NCBI GenBank assembly: GCA_025526915.1
Contig: JAHLKH010000174.1
Coordinates: forward strand, 1 to 59,979
Length of the DNA stretch: 59,979 bases
Direction: 5' to 3'
Origin: Entophlyctis helioformis
Lineage: Eukaryota; Chytridiomycota; Chytridiomycetes; Chytridiales; Chytriomycetaceae
Shown here one piece after another: positions 38,045-50,300 of this stretch. Position 1 is the stretch's first letter, and each line of letters starts with the position of its first letter. The position numbers and the translations under genes were made by a program. The notes under the pieces were generated by a model. That model made no database searches and had not been told where the DNA came from. It was given only the letters and a program-made list of their open reading frames with translations.

Positions 38045-38308
38045 GGTTTGATAGAAAGTGTTAAGGGTACAATCGTCAACCACGACAAAACCATGGATGC
38101 AGATGGGATGGTGGAGGCTCTGTCGTGGATCACGACGAAAGCATGGCTGCAAATAGGATGGCGGAGGTTTGGCTGTGGCAAAATCATTTGACCACCAAGA
38201 GGATGCTTGAGTAGCCGAGCATTCATTGGCGGGGGTGTAAGAGGTGTGTTGTGGCTCAGTCGTGACAGAGGCTGTGTGGGGTCGCGGTCGTGGCGGCATG
38301 TCGCATCC

Positions 38309-38452
38309 TCACATCCGCAGCAGCTCGATCAGCCGCTTCGCACCCAGCAGCCACGCCGTCTCGTTTGCACCGTTGGATGTCATCATCTTGAGCACGCAAG
38401 CCTGGCCGTTGGCACCGTCGCTGTTGTTGAGATCTGCAGCAACGCACGCCAT
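38309..38452 (-). CDS. Small ORF or terminal exon, 47 residues, unknown
   Basis: The frame reads MACVAADLNNSDGANGQACV, ending LIELLRM and TGA at 38309-38311. It has balanced composition and looks coding. An AG acceptor (CTGCAG) lies just inside, so it may be the last exon of a gene whose upstream exons I could not place. Confidence 0.3.
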   Translation of the reverse strand: MACVAADLNNSDGANGQACVLKMMTSNGANETAWLLGAKRLIELLRM

Positions 38453-38933
38453 CCAAAGGTCAGATGCATGACGGGTAGGCAGACGGACAGGCAGGCACAG
38501 TCTGCATCGCAACTAGCGCAGCCCGCAAGCAGTAGATGTGCACAGACACACTCGCCAAGCCCACACATGAGCTTGAATGGCGACTGAATGAAGCAGCTTG
38601 ACCCTTGAGATCCTCGATCGTTGTCTGCTCGCACCTGCATCCCATCCAGCAAGTAGCAAAGCACACCAGCCACCCCAGCTGACCACTGCCCAGCTGACCA
38701 CTGTCAAGCCACCTCCATCAGTGCCGCTTTGAGTGTTGGCTGCTGTTCAATCTGGCGCGTTATTGGCGGCATAATCCAGACTCGGGACTCCAGTCAGGAT
38801 CTTGGGTCGTAGTGGCACCGCATGCACCAGCACCATTCAGTCGAGATGCCTGAGCGCCACGCCGCACTGGATCTGTTCAGTGTGCGCCACATCTGCAGCC
38901 CGCCATCTGCATTCACTCTGACATCCTAGCGGC
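38453..38933. other. Spacer with second 45-bp repeat and the vWD-gene promoter
   Basis: It contains the 38478-38522 repeat. Short direct repeats of CCCAGCTGACCACTG lie near 38675-38703. No gene is supported. Confidence 0.5.
38478..38522. repeat. 45-bp dispersed repeat, copy 2 (partner 35749-35793)
   Basis: One mismatch to copy 1, same orientation. Confidence 0.8.
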
Positions 38934-38939
38934 TATAAA
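38934..38939 (+). promoter_or_regulatory. TATA box of the vWD/EGF gene
   Basis: A perfect TATAAA sits 81 bp before the ATG at 39021, in a region without other coding frames. This fits a strongly or conditionally expressed secreted-protein gene. Confidence 0.55.
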
Positions 38940-39020
38940 GAGCGCAGCCAGAGCCGCCCTCAACCAGCCAACATCATACAGACATACAAGCAAGCAGTAC
39001 AGCAACAGCAAGCAGCCATC

Positions 39021-41241
39021 ATGCACTCGTCGCTCATTCTCGCTCTCGCCGCTTCTGCTCTCTCCCTCGTTGGTGCTGTTCCACAAGCCAGACCCTCGGC
39101 CAACAACGAGATCGCGCCATGGATCGACCTGCAGCCCGCCGTCCTCTCCCTCAACGACCTGTCCGACAGCAACAAGTTTGGCTGCAAGCTCACATCCATG
39201 CCCAAGGGTCCTGTCACCGTCTACTTTGAGCATCCGTCCATCTCATTCTCGGACTGCTTTGTGCGCTTCGACCAGACCAACTGGAACATCACCAAGGAGA
39301 TCGGCGTCACGCCTATCCCCGTGTTTGGCCAGTACGTTGGTGCCAACACCACGATCCCGCTCAGCATCCGTGTGCATGCGGCTGCCGATGCCGATGGCTA
39401 CCACAATGCCGAGGTCGAGCTCCCGTGCAAACGCAAGCCTGCCGTTGGCGGCGTGTGCACCAGCCTAGGCGATCCCCACTTCAAGGTATGCGATGTTGCC
39501 GATGCTCTGCGGCATCTCTTGCTGTGTGTGTGCCAAGTCGACATCTTGCTGATCGATGCATGCCGACCCCCAGTCGTTTGACGGGCTGTCGTTCTCGTCG
39601 CAGCCGCTGGGAAACCACCACCTGGTCAAGTCGGCCGATCTCAACATTCAAGTGATCCAGGACCGTTGTGGCGACCATGTCACCTGCAACACCGCCGTTG
39701 CGATCCGGTACGGCTCGTCCATCATGATCTACGACATCCGCAACAAGCAGAGCAAGCCACAGATGGCACAGGTCACGCCACACAAGGACGGTCTCACCTA
39801 CACGGCTCCCAAGGCATCTGGCGGCGTTGGCACGCACACCGTCACGACTCCATGTGGATCGACCATCACCATCACGCACTTTACGGATGGCTTCCCTCTG
39901 CTGGACGTCACGGTTCATCTCGCTGGCGGCTATACCAAAGTCGGCGGCATGTGCAACCGTCTGCCAGGCGAGTCCAACACGAAGCTCAACGACGCGAACG
40001 GCAACATATGCAGCCACAAGAAGCAGCAGGACGTGAACAGGTTCATCAGCACGTGGAAGGTTGCCGAGAACGAGGATCTGTTCAAGGGACGCTACAGCCA
40101 GACGACCAACGCTCCGTCCAAGGGCACCGCTGCCATCCGCCGCTGCACCATTCCTGAGATCCCGAAGGTGGTGCAGCCCGAGATCAAGCCCAAGCCGCCT
40201 GTTCTGCCTCTGTACATTCCGCCTGTTACGACTGCACAGATCACGACCGAGGCTGCGACGACCACAACCACGTCGATCATTGCCACTTCCACCACGACCG
40301 TTGTGGAGTCGACGACGATCGTGCTGTCCACAGCCACGGTCCTGGTGCCAGCCACCACAAGAACGGTCACAGCATCAGCATCATCCGCCACGGAGCTTGC
40401 CACGAGCACGCTCGTCGTTCCTGCCTCGTTCACCACAACCGTCGTCCCTGTCACGTCCACCGTGACTGCGACTCTGACCGTTCCTGTTGTTGCCACCACC
40501 ACGACCGTCGTCACCATCCCCGTCCTGCAGGCATCCACCACAACAACAGCAACAGACGCCACATGCACTCGTCCATCGCCGCCGCCCGAGTTCACCCACC
40601 AGTGCGAGTCTCACTGCAAGAGCCTGTTCACCGTCCCTGGCTGTGACAAGATCGTCGACCCGTCCTTTTACATCGGTGCCTGCATCCTCGATGCCAAGTC
40701 GACAGGCTCGTACGCCTTCACCGAGAGCGCCAAGACCGCATACCTCGCCCTGTGCCACACACAGACAACGTACATGGAGCGCGATGTCAAGCCCGAGATC
40801 ATCAAGCAAGCCACAACGATCCAGACGCAGTGCGGCTTTGGCAACAACACGTGCATCAACAAGTGCTCGGGCAACGGTGTCTGTGCCGACTATGGCTGCG
40901 CGTGCCAGCCGGGATGGGGTGGCGTGGACTGCTCGACGAACCTCACTCAGCGCGTGCAGTACAACGTGGAGTCGGGCAAGTACGAGACCGGTGTGAGTCC
41001 CGACGTGTCCAACAAGGGCGTGCTCGTCGGCAACGGCGTGCCCCAAAAGCCAGCAACCAGTGTCGTCGAGACTCCTGCTGCCGAGACTGCTGCCGAGACT
41101 CCTGCGGCTGCCCCGTCTGAAACGCACGGCAGCAGCGACTATGACCGTGTGGACGTGGTCAACTCTGCAGCCATTTCCCTTGCGCTCGGATGGCAGTCTG
41201 TTGCAGCACTCGCTGTGGCGTCTCTCTCCCTGCTTGTGTGA
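39021..41241 (+). CDS. Secreted vWD-domain / mucin-like / EGF protein, probable GPI anchor
   Basis: Two exons (39021-39485 and 39574-41241) join in phase inside DPHFK-SFDG. The N-terminus (MHSSLILALAASALSLVGAV) is a clean signal peptide. A beta-rich segment with N-glycosylation sites precedes a von Willebrand type D-like domain (CTSLGDPHFKSFDGLSFSS, GGMCNRLPGES). Then comes a long Thr/Ser/Val mucin-like region (about residues 215-330), a Cys-rich domain (CESHCKSLFTVPGCDK), an EGF-like module (CSGNGVCADYGCACQPGWGG) and a Glu/Ala/Pro spacer. The end is hydrophobic (ISLALGWQSVAALAVASLSL), as in GPI-anchored wall or surface proteins. A TATA box and AATAAA flank the gene. A role in surface adhesion or cyst wall is inference. 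Confidence 0.85.
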
Positions 41242-41284
41242 TCCGCCTGTGTATGCGTCTGTCTGTCTGTGTGTACATCCTCGC

Positions 41285-41290
41285 AATAAA
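41285..41290 (+). promoter_or_regulatory. polyadenylation signal AATAAA of the vWD/EGF gene
   Basis: AATAAA lies 44 bp after the stop codon of the vWD/EGF gene. Confidence 0.65.
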
Positions 41291-41736
41291 CGCTCGCTCC
41301 AGCAAGAATGAACCCGAGTGATTTGTGCGAGTGGCCGCGAGGCGTAAATGCCGCAAGGAGAAGCGTCGCAGCAGAGAAGCCCGGCAGAGTGTGCGCAAGG
41401 ACGCAGGCTGGCGCCAGTGGTGCACTCGTCATGCCCAACCAGCCAGCAGCAGTCTGAACAGGACATGCCAACGCTGCGCATGTGTGACAAGCCGCTGTCG
41501 TTGTTGGGATGTCGGCTGACGTCGGCTGAACTGCGCGAGTTTTGCTTGGCAGAAAGCACAAGCACTTTCCTTTTCTTGCACACCAACTCCACAGCCGAGC
41601 CGTCGCAGCGCCTTCGTTCCAGGAAGAGAGCAGAGGGTCTGCACGGCAGGGGCAGCCACTCTCGTATCCGTCCCTCCGTCCCTCCGTCCATCTCCTGCCT
41701 CTGCCGGTGGCTGCTCTTGTCTTGGCGACACCTGCA

Positions 41737-43138
41737 ATGCCCAACAGCCAGCTCAAGCGCCGCCGCTCAGTGTCGCCCGCCGTCGATCATGGTGTGGGGT
41801 CCCGAGCTGTTGCTGCTGTTTCTGATGCTGTTTCTGATGCTGCTCATCGTTCTGGGCTGCCAAGACACCTGGAGCTGGCCCGACTGCAGACTCTGCGTGC
41901 GGTCAAGGCAGCAAGCCTGTGGGATCTCATCCCCGCCGAGCTGCAGAACAAGATCGTCGACCACGCAGGGCCACTCACGCAGCTTCTCCACGGACGCCTG
42001 CGGCTGCCACTGTCTGGCAGTCCTGGCGGATGCCGCCAAGGCACGCAGTCTGTGGGTCGATGCGTTCAAGATGGACTGGCGCGGGGATCTGCAGCTGCTG
42101 CCCTCGGACGTGCTGCTCAGCAGGACGGATGCCAGCCACATCACCAGCCGCAGCATGTACGCTCGCTCGCTTGACCGGCTTGCCCAGTCCGATATCGGCA
42201 ATCGCAACCGTGCAGTCTTGGTCCACGTCCCGCTGCGCCGTCTGTGGCTGGATGCCTTGCCTGCTGCCACATCGCCACTCGATCTCGGGCTGATGGCTGT
42301 CATGGGCGGACACCTGGCGTTCCTCCATCACCTTCTCGACACCAGCCAAGTGACGGTTGACGAGCTCGGCACACACGAGCGATGCACAGCGGTGCACAAC
42401 CACCAGGTCTGCAACCTGGCTGCCGAATGCGGGCATCTGGACATGGTCGAGTATCTCATGGAGCGGATGCCGAGCGGCGTGCGTCGGACACCGCATACCA
42501 TGGACTGCGCTTGCTCGAGCGGCAACCTGGATCTCGTCATCTGGCTGCACGAGACAGGTGCCGAGTGCACCGTGGCTGCAATGGACGATGCCGCCGACCG
42601 AGGACACTTGCACATTGTCCAGTGGCTGCACGCCAGCCGTACGGAGGGATGCACGACATCTGCAATGGATGGTGCGGCACACTGCGGCCACTTGAATGTC
42701 GTGCAGTGGCTGCACGATCATCGGACAGAGGGATGCACGACACACGCGATGGACTGGGCAGCACAGAACGGCCATCTCGACACGGTCCGCTGGCTGCACG
42801 ACCATCGCAGTGAAGGATGCACGACCCAGGCGATGAACTGGGCAGCAAGCAACGGGCATTTGCATGTCGTGCAGTGGCTGCATGCACACCGAACCGAGGG
42901 ATGCACGACCGATGCCATTGACTTTGCAGCTGCCGGTGGGCATACCAAGGTTTTGGTGTGGCTGCATGAGAACCGTGCAGAGGGATACACGGTCGATGCC
43001 GTGCAGGATGCTCCCACAGACGACCTGGCGCGCATCCTTGTTGGCTGGCTGACACCGCGGCAACGACGGGACTTTGTGAGCGACGCCGTCTGCATGGATC
43101 TGGGCGATGCAGTACGACGTTTACAGCCAGTGGAATAG
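41737..43138 (+). CDS. F-box-like/ankyrin-repeat protein, copy 4, one frame change
   Basis: ATG 41737 gives MPNSQLKRRRSVSPAVDHG (basic, nuclear-signal-like) and an F-box-like helix (LIPAELQNKIVDHAGPLTQL). At about 42015 the homologous continuation (ADAAKARSLWVDAFKMDW) is in the next frame. This one differs from the other breaks: it needs one extra or two missing bases. Downstream the frame is clean through HITSRSMYARSLDRL, about eight ankyrin repeats (GHLHIVQWLHASRTEGC and similar) and the tail DDLARILVGWLTPRQRRD, ending at 43138. As in copy 1, the tail is in frame with the repeats. Function is unknown; the family is likely a set of adaptor proteins. Confidence 0.75.
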
Positions 43139-43226
43139 AGCCGGTTGTCTGCAGAGTGTTTGCTCGCTTTACATTCATTGGATGGGATGCGATGGGATGG
43201 AATGGCTGGATGCAGACGGTTGCGAC

Positions 43227-46200
43227 TCAAGCATGCTGTGCAATGACTGCAGACACAGAGTGCACAACAGGAACACCAACAGCGCGTGCCTTGAGCCGCA
43301 TGTTCACATCGCGTGTGACAAGCACAACAGGTGCTGCTGCTGCTGCTGCCGTGTGACCGCCTTGCTGCTGTGGGCCACGACCGGCCATTGCAGACGGAGC
43401 AGCAGTCGGTGGCATGCGTCGCAGACAACACTGCATCACCACATCATCCACGCCACGGATCGCATACTCTGCCACATCTGCTTCGCCGTCTTGGCCGCTA
43501 TCATCGTCTTGGCCGTCACAACCAGCCGTGTCTCCACGAGAGCCGAGAGAGCCGAGAGAGCCCAGAGAGTCAGGCAGCCAATCCTCATTGCGGAACCTGG
43601 CCGTGGCAAGCAGCGTGCCTCGCCGTGTCTCGATGGTCACAAAGCGGCCCTTGAGATCAGCCAGCGGACTGTCCGGCGTATCAAAGATGCTCGTCACATA
43701 CTCGAGCGCCAGTGCAGCCTGCTCGCTTGCCCGCCCTCCGCCGTGTTGCAGACCGTCCAGCTCAGAGAGCACTGTCGCATGGCATTGTATTGCATGCGCG
43801 TCAGTTGAATGCGCATCAGATGCCATGGCTGGCTGGCAGACCGACAGGCAGGCAGACAGGCAGGCAGGCGAACAAGCGCGGCGTGTCTCACCTGCAAGTG
43901 GAATGACAACCTTCCACTGGCGCATCTCAAGCAGCTGCCTGACACTCGGCAGCGTGTGGCAGAAGCAGTTGGTGTCCAGCACCAGCCACGTTGTCTCGGG
44001 GTCCAGTCTGGGCAAGGCAGATGGCTGCATGGCCGATGGCTGCGACTGCGACTGCGACTTGCGTGATGTGTCGCGGCCTCGTGCAGAGCCAGACTTGCGA
44101 CTGCCAATCTGTCCTGCCAGTCCGTCGCGCATGGTCTGTGGCGGCAGGCAGCCGAGCGTGTCAGCAGCGGGCAATGCGCACAGGTCGTTGCGTGTCTGTG
44201 CATGTGTCTGTGCATGTGCATGTGGGATCACCTTGAGTGCCTGCAGTTCAGAGTCGTGGCCATTGGCGTCTGGATCGTCCAGATCGTTTGCGAGCATTGC
44301 CAGAGTGTCGAGACCACCAACAGCCACGGCTGGCTTTGCCACACCTGCAGCATACGCCGTGTCTGTGTATGGAGCGTCCAGTGGCTGCATGTCCTGCCCG
44401 TCAAGCCCATCGCTGCTGCCGTCAAGCTCTTCAAACGACACGATGCGGATCTCATCAGAGTCTGCCATGGCACAATGCAGCAAGCACAATGTCAGTTGGC
44501 CAATGGGTCGATGGCAGCACACAGTCCCACAGACACTGCACACTCACCACCATTCCAACGCTGCCGTCCAGGCTGGCTGCATTGTCCCTCGCTGCTGCTG
44601 CTGTTGCCGGCCGCGTTGATGCAAGCGCGTCTTGCAGAACCCACAGACGCTGGCGATGGCAACACAGCATCGCATCCTCAGACACAGCCGATGTTTCGAT
44701 GGCAGGAATCTCGCTTGCAGTTGACTGTGTGGCGGTGGCTGGCTTGCTGTAGACGTCGCCCAGCGGGATGAATCCTTGGAGAAGCGCATCATCAGCCATT
44801 GGAGTCAAGGATATCACATCGCCAATGGCGCACTGCAGTGGCTGTGGATGCAGGCCGCGCAGAGTAATCAGAGTGTCGAGGGTCTGGCTCAATCGATGCC
44901 AAGCACTGGTGCAGGTCTATCATGGATGGCATGCATTTGGATGCACGCAAGTCTGTGTCAGTCCATCACCGGTGGATTGCACCGTCACGGACAGCACGAC
45001 AAGCAGACAAGCAGGCAAGGCACGGCGGCCCACCTGCCAGTCCAGATGCGCGGTCAGTGTGCTGCCGGCACCGCACGCCATCCATGCCATTGTCATCTCG
45101 GCCATCACCAGTTGTCCATGCAGGCTGCTCAGACTGCCAACACTCTCCATATAGCTGCCTGCTGCCATTGTTGTTGTTGCTGTTGCTGCTGTTGCCGTTG
45201 TGCCAAAAGGCACTCCTGTGGCATGCGTGCATTCATCAAGCGTGACAGCAACAAGCGAGCACGACAGCCGCAGCAGCTCATCCATCAGCAGAGCATCCAC
45301 TTTGGACTGCATGATGCAATGTGCTGCTCCAATGGCCAAAATGCCAAACCACACAGCGCGCATGTTGGTGTCTGGCATGCTGCTTGGTGTGGCGTGTGCA
45401 TCTGCGTTCTCTGCTGTTGGACGATCAGCGGTGCTGCTGCTACTGCTGTTGATCTCTGCTGTGGCTGTGGTGTGACTGTGGCTGGCTGGCTGCGATTGTG
45501 GCGCTTGTCTCTGCATGCACGCTTGAGCTGCGCCAGATCCTCTGGGAACCGCTCGACGCTGACAGGCACGGCAAGAGGGCTGTGAGAACGGGCAGAAGAG
45601 GCGGCATCGCATCGCACCGCACTGGCAGATGGCATCAGCACACACAACACCGCACCTGATGCGAGTCACAAGGATCTCAATCAGTCCCATGAACTGCCGA
45701 TCGATGGCATTGTCGTCTGTCTGGCTGCTTCGCGGCTTGCTGCCCTTGCTCCTCAGGCTGCCCTTGCTGCCTTTGGACTGCACCAGCTCGGTCCTGCTCG
45801 CGTCGAATGCCACAGCAGACGCAGATGCAGACTGAGTCGCATGCTCCGATCGTGCACGGCCCAGCAGGCTCTTGAGAGCGTCTCTTGCCGACATAAACGG
45901 CACCTTGACACACAGCGATCGCATGTAGTGGGCGGCTGCCTCGAGGGGATGGCCAAGCAGCGCCTCGACTCCTGCCAGCTGGCTCGTGAAGAATCCTGTG
46001 AAGCCTGTGCAAGCCGTCAGATCCACACGCTCCAGTCCAGTCCAGTCAGTCCGGTCGAGAGGAGCAGGCAGGCAGACATGCTCACCGTTGGTGGGCGAGG
46101 CCAGCGAGGCCCGAGAGTAGAACGACGATGCCTGCAACAGGGCCGCACGGCGCTCAGGGCCAGACGGAAGCAGCAGCTGGGCACGATACCGCTTGAGATC

Positions 46201-46819
46201 GCCCAGCCAGTTGAGGGCAGCGGCCACTGCGGATGCCGACGCCGAGGCAGCAGCGGCGGCATGCACATCGAGCAGCACGCTGTCGATGGACGACATCCAG
46301 GAAGACCAGGCAGGCAGCGGCGGTGTGGATGTGGATGTGGATGGCCTGCTGCTGCTGCTGCTACTGCTGCTGCTCCGCACCGAGCCACGCAGCAGCTCCA
46401 CAAAGGGATAGACGGCACGCTTCCACAGGCGGCTGGGGAGGTCGTACTTGCGGGACAGGGCGGCGTCGAAGCAGATGAGGTCTCTGTACTTGGCAGCCAC
46501 ACTGATGGCCCAGGCACGGCCGTTGCAGGCAGCAGTGGGTCAGCCGAGCCAGCCAGACAGACAGACAGACAGCCAGACAGACAGACAGACAGACAGCCAG
46601 CCAGCCAGACAGATGGGCCGGCACTTGCCTTGCAGACTCGTTCAAGCAGGCCACAGTCGCCTGCTGCTGCTGCTGCTGCTGCTCATAGGCACACACATGG
46701 GCATACAGAGTGCGCAGATGCTCCTTCTGGCTTCTGTCCGACTGCCGGCTGCTGCTGCTTCTGTTGCCTCTGTTGTCGTCTGCATCGTGCTGCTGTTGCT
46801 GGCGCCGGCTGCTGTTCAT
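43227..46819 (-). CDS. smg6: EST1/SMG6-like protein with C-terminal PIN endonuclease domain
   Basis: The protein belongs to the SMG5/6/7-EST1 group, acting in nonsense-mediated mRNA decay and/or telomerase recruitment. ATG 46817-46819 begins MNSSRRQQQQHDADD. A 14-3-3-like/TPR region follows (YRDLICFDAALSRKYDLPSR, RAVYPFVELLR, then SFYSRASLASPTNGEH). An EST1 helical domain comes next (MRAVWFGILAIGAAHCIMQS, ADDALLQGFIPLGDV). The C-terminus is a PIN domain: LVLDTNCFCHTLPSVRQLLE, TVLSELDGLQ, GVDDVVMQCCL and VVLVTRDVNMRLKARAVGVP. The three acidic positions of the SMG6 nuclease appear present, with Arg replacing the first Asp of the T-D-D motif. The first intron joins in phase only from an AG/GCAAGT donor. 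The combination of EST1 and PIN domains marks it as SMG6 rather than SMG5/7. Confidence 0.85.
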
Positions 46820-47076
46820 CAATGGTGAACATGGCGGCAAGCCGACACACTCAGTCCACGCCAACTGGGCCGGCAGGAGAGGCAGAGGGCGTGGGATGTC
46901 CAAGGTGGCAGCCAGACAAGCGAGGGGAGGTGGCGCCGAGGCTGCAGGACGGGCCGATTGTCTGGGCCAGGGAAGGCAGCCGGCAGCCAGCCGGCAGCCA
47001 GCCAGTTCGCCAGATCAGTCAGTTTGCCAGATCAGTCAGTTTGTGTGTATCACATAGCTGGTGCACATGCGCGGAA
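46820..47076. other. Spacer between the SMG6-like gene and the retrotransposon
   Basis: This is the 5' flank of the SMG6-like gene, with CAGCCGGCAGCCAGCC and ATCAGTCAGTTTG short direct repeats. No gene is supported. Confidence 0.5.
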
Positions 47077-47081
47077 ACGAC
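47077..47081. repeat. Target site duplication ACGAC, left copy
   Basis: ACGAC directly abuts the left LTR and is repeated at 52708-52712 after the right LTR. Five bases is the usual length for Ty3/gypsy integrases. Confidence 0.8.
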
Positions 47082-47316
47082 GTGAAACAGGTCGAGCTGC
47101 ACTACTGGTCAGAGATGCACAAAGGGTTGACCAGAAGTGCAGGGCGGCGGCGCTTGCGTTTTATAGTCCATGTAGAGCCCCAAACACGCGGTCATCTGTG
47201 TTGTGTCGCACCAGTAACTATGCCAAATATGGTAACTGAGACGCGACACTGTGTGACGGTGGCGTTGTCTGAGGTATTGCGCCACCGCTGTGCTAGTCAG
47301 ACGAGACGCGCAACAC
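47082..47316 (-). repeat. 3' LTR of the Ty3/gypsy element (235 bp)
   Basis: Begins GTGAAAC and ends GCAACAC on the plus strand (terminal GTG/CAC). A TATAAAA lies on the minus strand at 47159-47165. The Pol stop codon (47293-47295) falls inside this LTR. Confidence 0.93.
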
Positions 47317-50300
47317 TCCTCCCTTCCTAGAGGACGTCACGTCCACGGACGACAAGGTCGGGCGAGCGCGTTGCACAATGGGGACGCCGCGCGTGTCGCG
47401 CTGAATGCCAGTGGCGGCAGGTGCTGGAACCGCGATGCGTGGCGGTGCGGCGGCTGCTGCTGGAACCGGCGTGAGCGGCTGATTGGACGCTCCTCCATAG
47501 AACACGTCCGTCTGCGGGCTGTAGTACGGTGCGAGGTGGTCGCCGTTGACGAGATTCTCGAGCATGGATCCGTTGGCGCGCATCAGCCGGTACGTGTCGT
47601 TGGGGCAGACCTCCTGCACGATGTATGGTCCGGTCCAGGACAGCTCGAACTTGGTCTGGTCGTGGTGCTTCTGCTTGACGTACTCGCCCACGACAAACCG
47701 ATCTGCTTGCATCGTGTGCGTCGTGTTGTAGCGCTCCTCCATGCGCTTGGCCTGAGCCTGCGATCGCACGTACGCGGCCTGGCGCGCGAGCCCAACCTCA
47801 TCGAGACTGCGGGCGGTCCAGGCGGCCATGTCCTGCCAGTCCTTGGGATCGTACTCGTGCGGCAGGCTGTCGTCTCCGAGTAGGCGCGGCTCGACTCCAA
47901 AGAGCAAGTAGAACGGCGAGTAGCCCGTGACCTCATGGCGCCGCGTGCGCAGCGCGAGCAGAGCCTGTGGCACGTACTTGTCCCAGCGCTCGGGCGATCC
48001 GGCGCACAGCTTGGTGAGAATGGCGTTCAACGACCGGTGCATGCGCTCGACGGCTCCATTCGTGCGCGGATGGTACGGCGTCGAGGGCAGGTGGTTGGTC
48101 GCTTGCAGCTTGAGATACTCGCGCAGACCGTCGTTGGTGAACACGTTGGCGCGATCCGTGATAATCTCGCGTGGTGCACCAAACTGGCACAGGATCTCCT
48201 CGTAGATGAACTTGGCGGCGGTCGTGGCGTCGCGGTTGGGATACGCCTTGGCCACCACCCAGCGTGTGGCATAGTCGATCGCGGTGAACAGCTGCGTGTT
48301 GCCGTCGGCCGTCACAGGCAGATCCTGCACAATATCAACCCCCCACCTCTCAAAGGGCAGCGCGGCGGGCTCGAGCGGATGCAGCGGGTTGCGAACCGGC
48401 GCGACCAGCGTCTCGTGCAGCTGACAAATGGCACAATGACGCACAAACTGTACCAACTCCGTCTCCATGTTGGGCCACCAGTAGCGCGTCTGCAGCACGC
48501 CAAGCAACGTCGCAGCGCCCATGTGGCCCATGGCGCGATGATACTTGTCCATGATGGCGTCGCGCTCCGTAGACACAATGAATGGCACCACAAACTCCTT
48601 GCCGTTGACCGTGACTCGTCGCTGCAGAGTGTCGTCGCGCAGCACAAACAGGCGGTTCTGCTGCGAGATCAGAGCAGTGTGGCGCGGCGACAGACCGGGC
48701 GGCACCGTGTTGTTGAGCTTGAACTGGATCGCGTGCATCGGCCAATCGCGCTCTGGATCCAGCTGTGGCGGGGCGGCTGGTGCGGCTGGTGCGGCTTCCA
48801 ATGGATGCAGCTGAACAGCGTCTGCGCGAATGCCATACGGGTCAGCATCGATGATCGGGACCGCTGGCTCGGGCAGATCGGTGCGGCGGGACGGCGCGTC
48901 TGCAGGCTGCCACTTGCCAGGCGTGTACTCCAGCGACGGCCCGTAGTGCTCAAACTCCAGCTGCCAGCCCCACTGACGCGGCCCAGGTCGATTCAGCCCC
49001 TTCAGCCATGTCAGCGGCTGGTGATCCGTGTGCACGATCGTGCGGACGCCATCCACATAACAGCGCCAAGTGCGCAGCGCATGAATCACAGCCATCGCCT
49101 CGCGCTCGGTCGCCGAGTAGTTGCGTTCCGCTGGCGACAGCTTGTGCGACAAGAACGCGATCGGCTGGTGGCCCTTGCCGTGATCCTGCGAGAGCACGCC
49201 GCCGACGGCGTCCTGGCTGGCGTCCGTCCAAACGTGCATCGGCTTGTGAAAGTCTGGCGCGGCGCAGACGGGCGCCGAGACGAGCGCGTCCTTGAGCGCC
49301 TGGAACGCCGCCATCTCGTCTGGACCCATCGCGAATGGTACGTCCTTGCGCGTCAATCGATTCAGCGGGATTGCGATGCGTCCGTAGTCGCGCACAAACC
49401 GCCGGTAGTAGTTGCACAGGCCTAGGAATGATTGCAACTGCACAAGCGACTCCGGGACGGGCCAGCTGGCGATCGCCTCCAGCTTGCGCGGATCCGGCCG
49501 AATGCCCGCGGCTGACACCAGGTGGCCGCAGTACTCGACCTCGTCCAGGCCAAACCGGCACTTCTTGGCATTGGCGACCAGCCCGTACTTGGCCAGCCGC
49601 TCAAACACAAGCCGAACGCGCCGCTGCAGCTCCTCGTCGTCAGGCGCATAGATGAGAATGTCGTCCAGATACACGACGCAAATCTCATCCACGAGACCTA
49701 CCAGCACACGATTCATCATGCGCTGGTAGGTCGCGGGGGCGTTGCGCAGACCGAAGGGCATCGCCAGGTACTCGAACTGGCCGTACCGCGTGTTGAACGC
49801 CGTGTACTGCACCGAGTCGGCCGCCATCGGCACCTGCTGGTAGCCAGACTGCATGTCCAGCACGGCGAAACGGCGCATGCCATGCAGCCGATCCAAGTTG
49901 TCGTCGATCCGCGGCAGGCCCGTCGCGTCCGCCTTGGTCTGCTGGTTGAGTGCGCGATAATCCACACACATCCGCAGCGTGCCGTCCTTCTTCTTGACAA
50001 ACAGGATCGGCAGCGACCACGGGCTGCTGCTGGGGCGGATGACGCCAGCCTCCAGCAGCGCGATCAACTGCTTGCGCACCTCGTCCAACTCCGCGGGCTC
50101 ATCCGGTACGCCTGGCGCTTGACCGGCGTGGCGTCCAGCAGCTCGATGCGGTGTACGCCGTGCTCGCCCAGCTGAGCCAGCTCTTTCGAGATCTTGAGCT
50201 TGCTGCCAGCGGGCGGCAGGACGCCGGGAAACTCCGCGCGCAGCGTCTCGACCCACTCAGGGAACGAGCCGTCCTCCTCGGGCGTGGCGGCCAGCTCGAA

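Noticed and set aside
47935..49425. 496-codon plus-strand ORF
   Set aside because: Antisense of the retrotransposon integrase/RT frame, with no recognisable motif.
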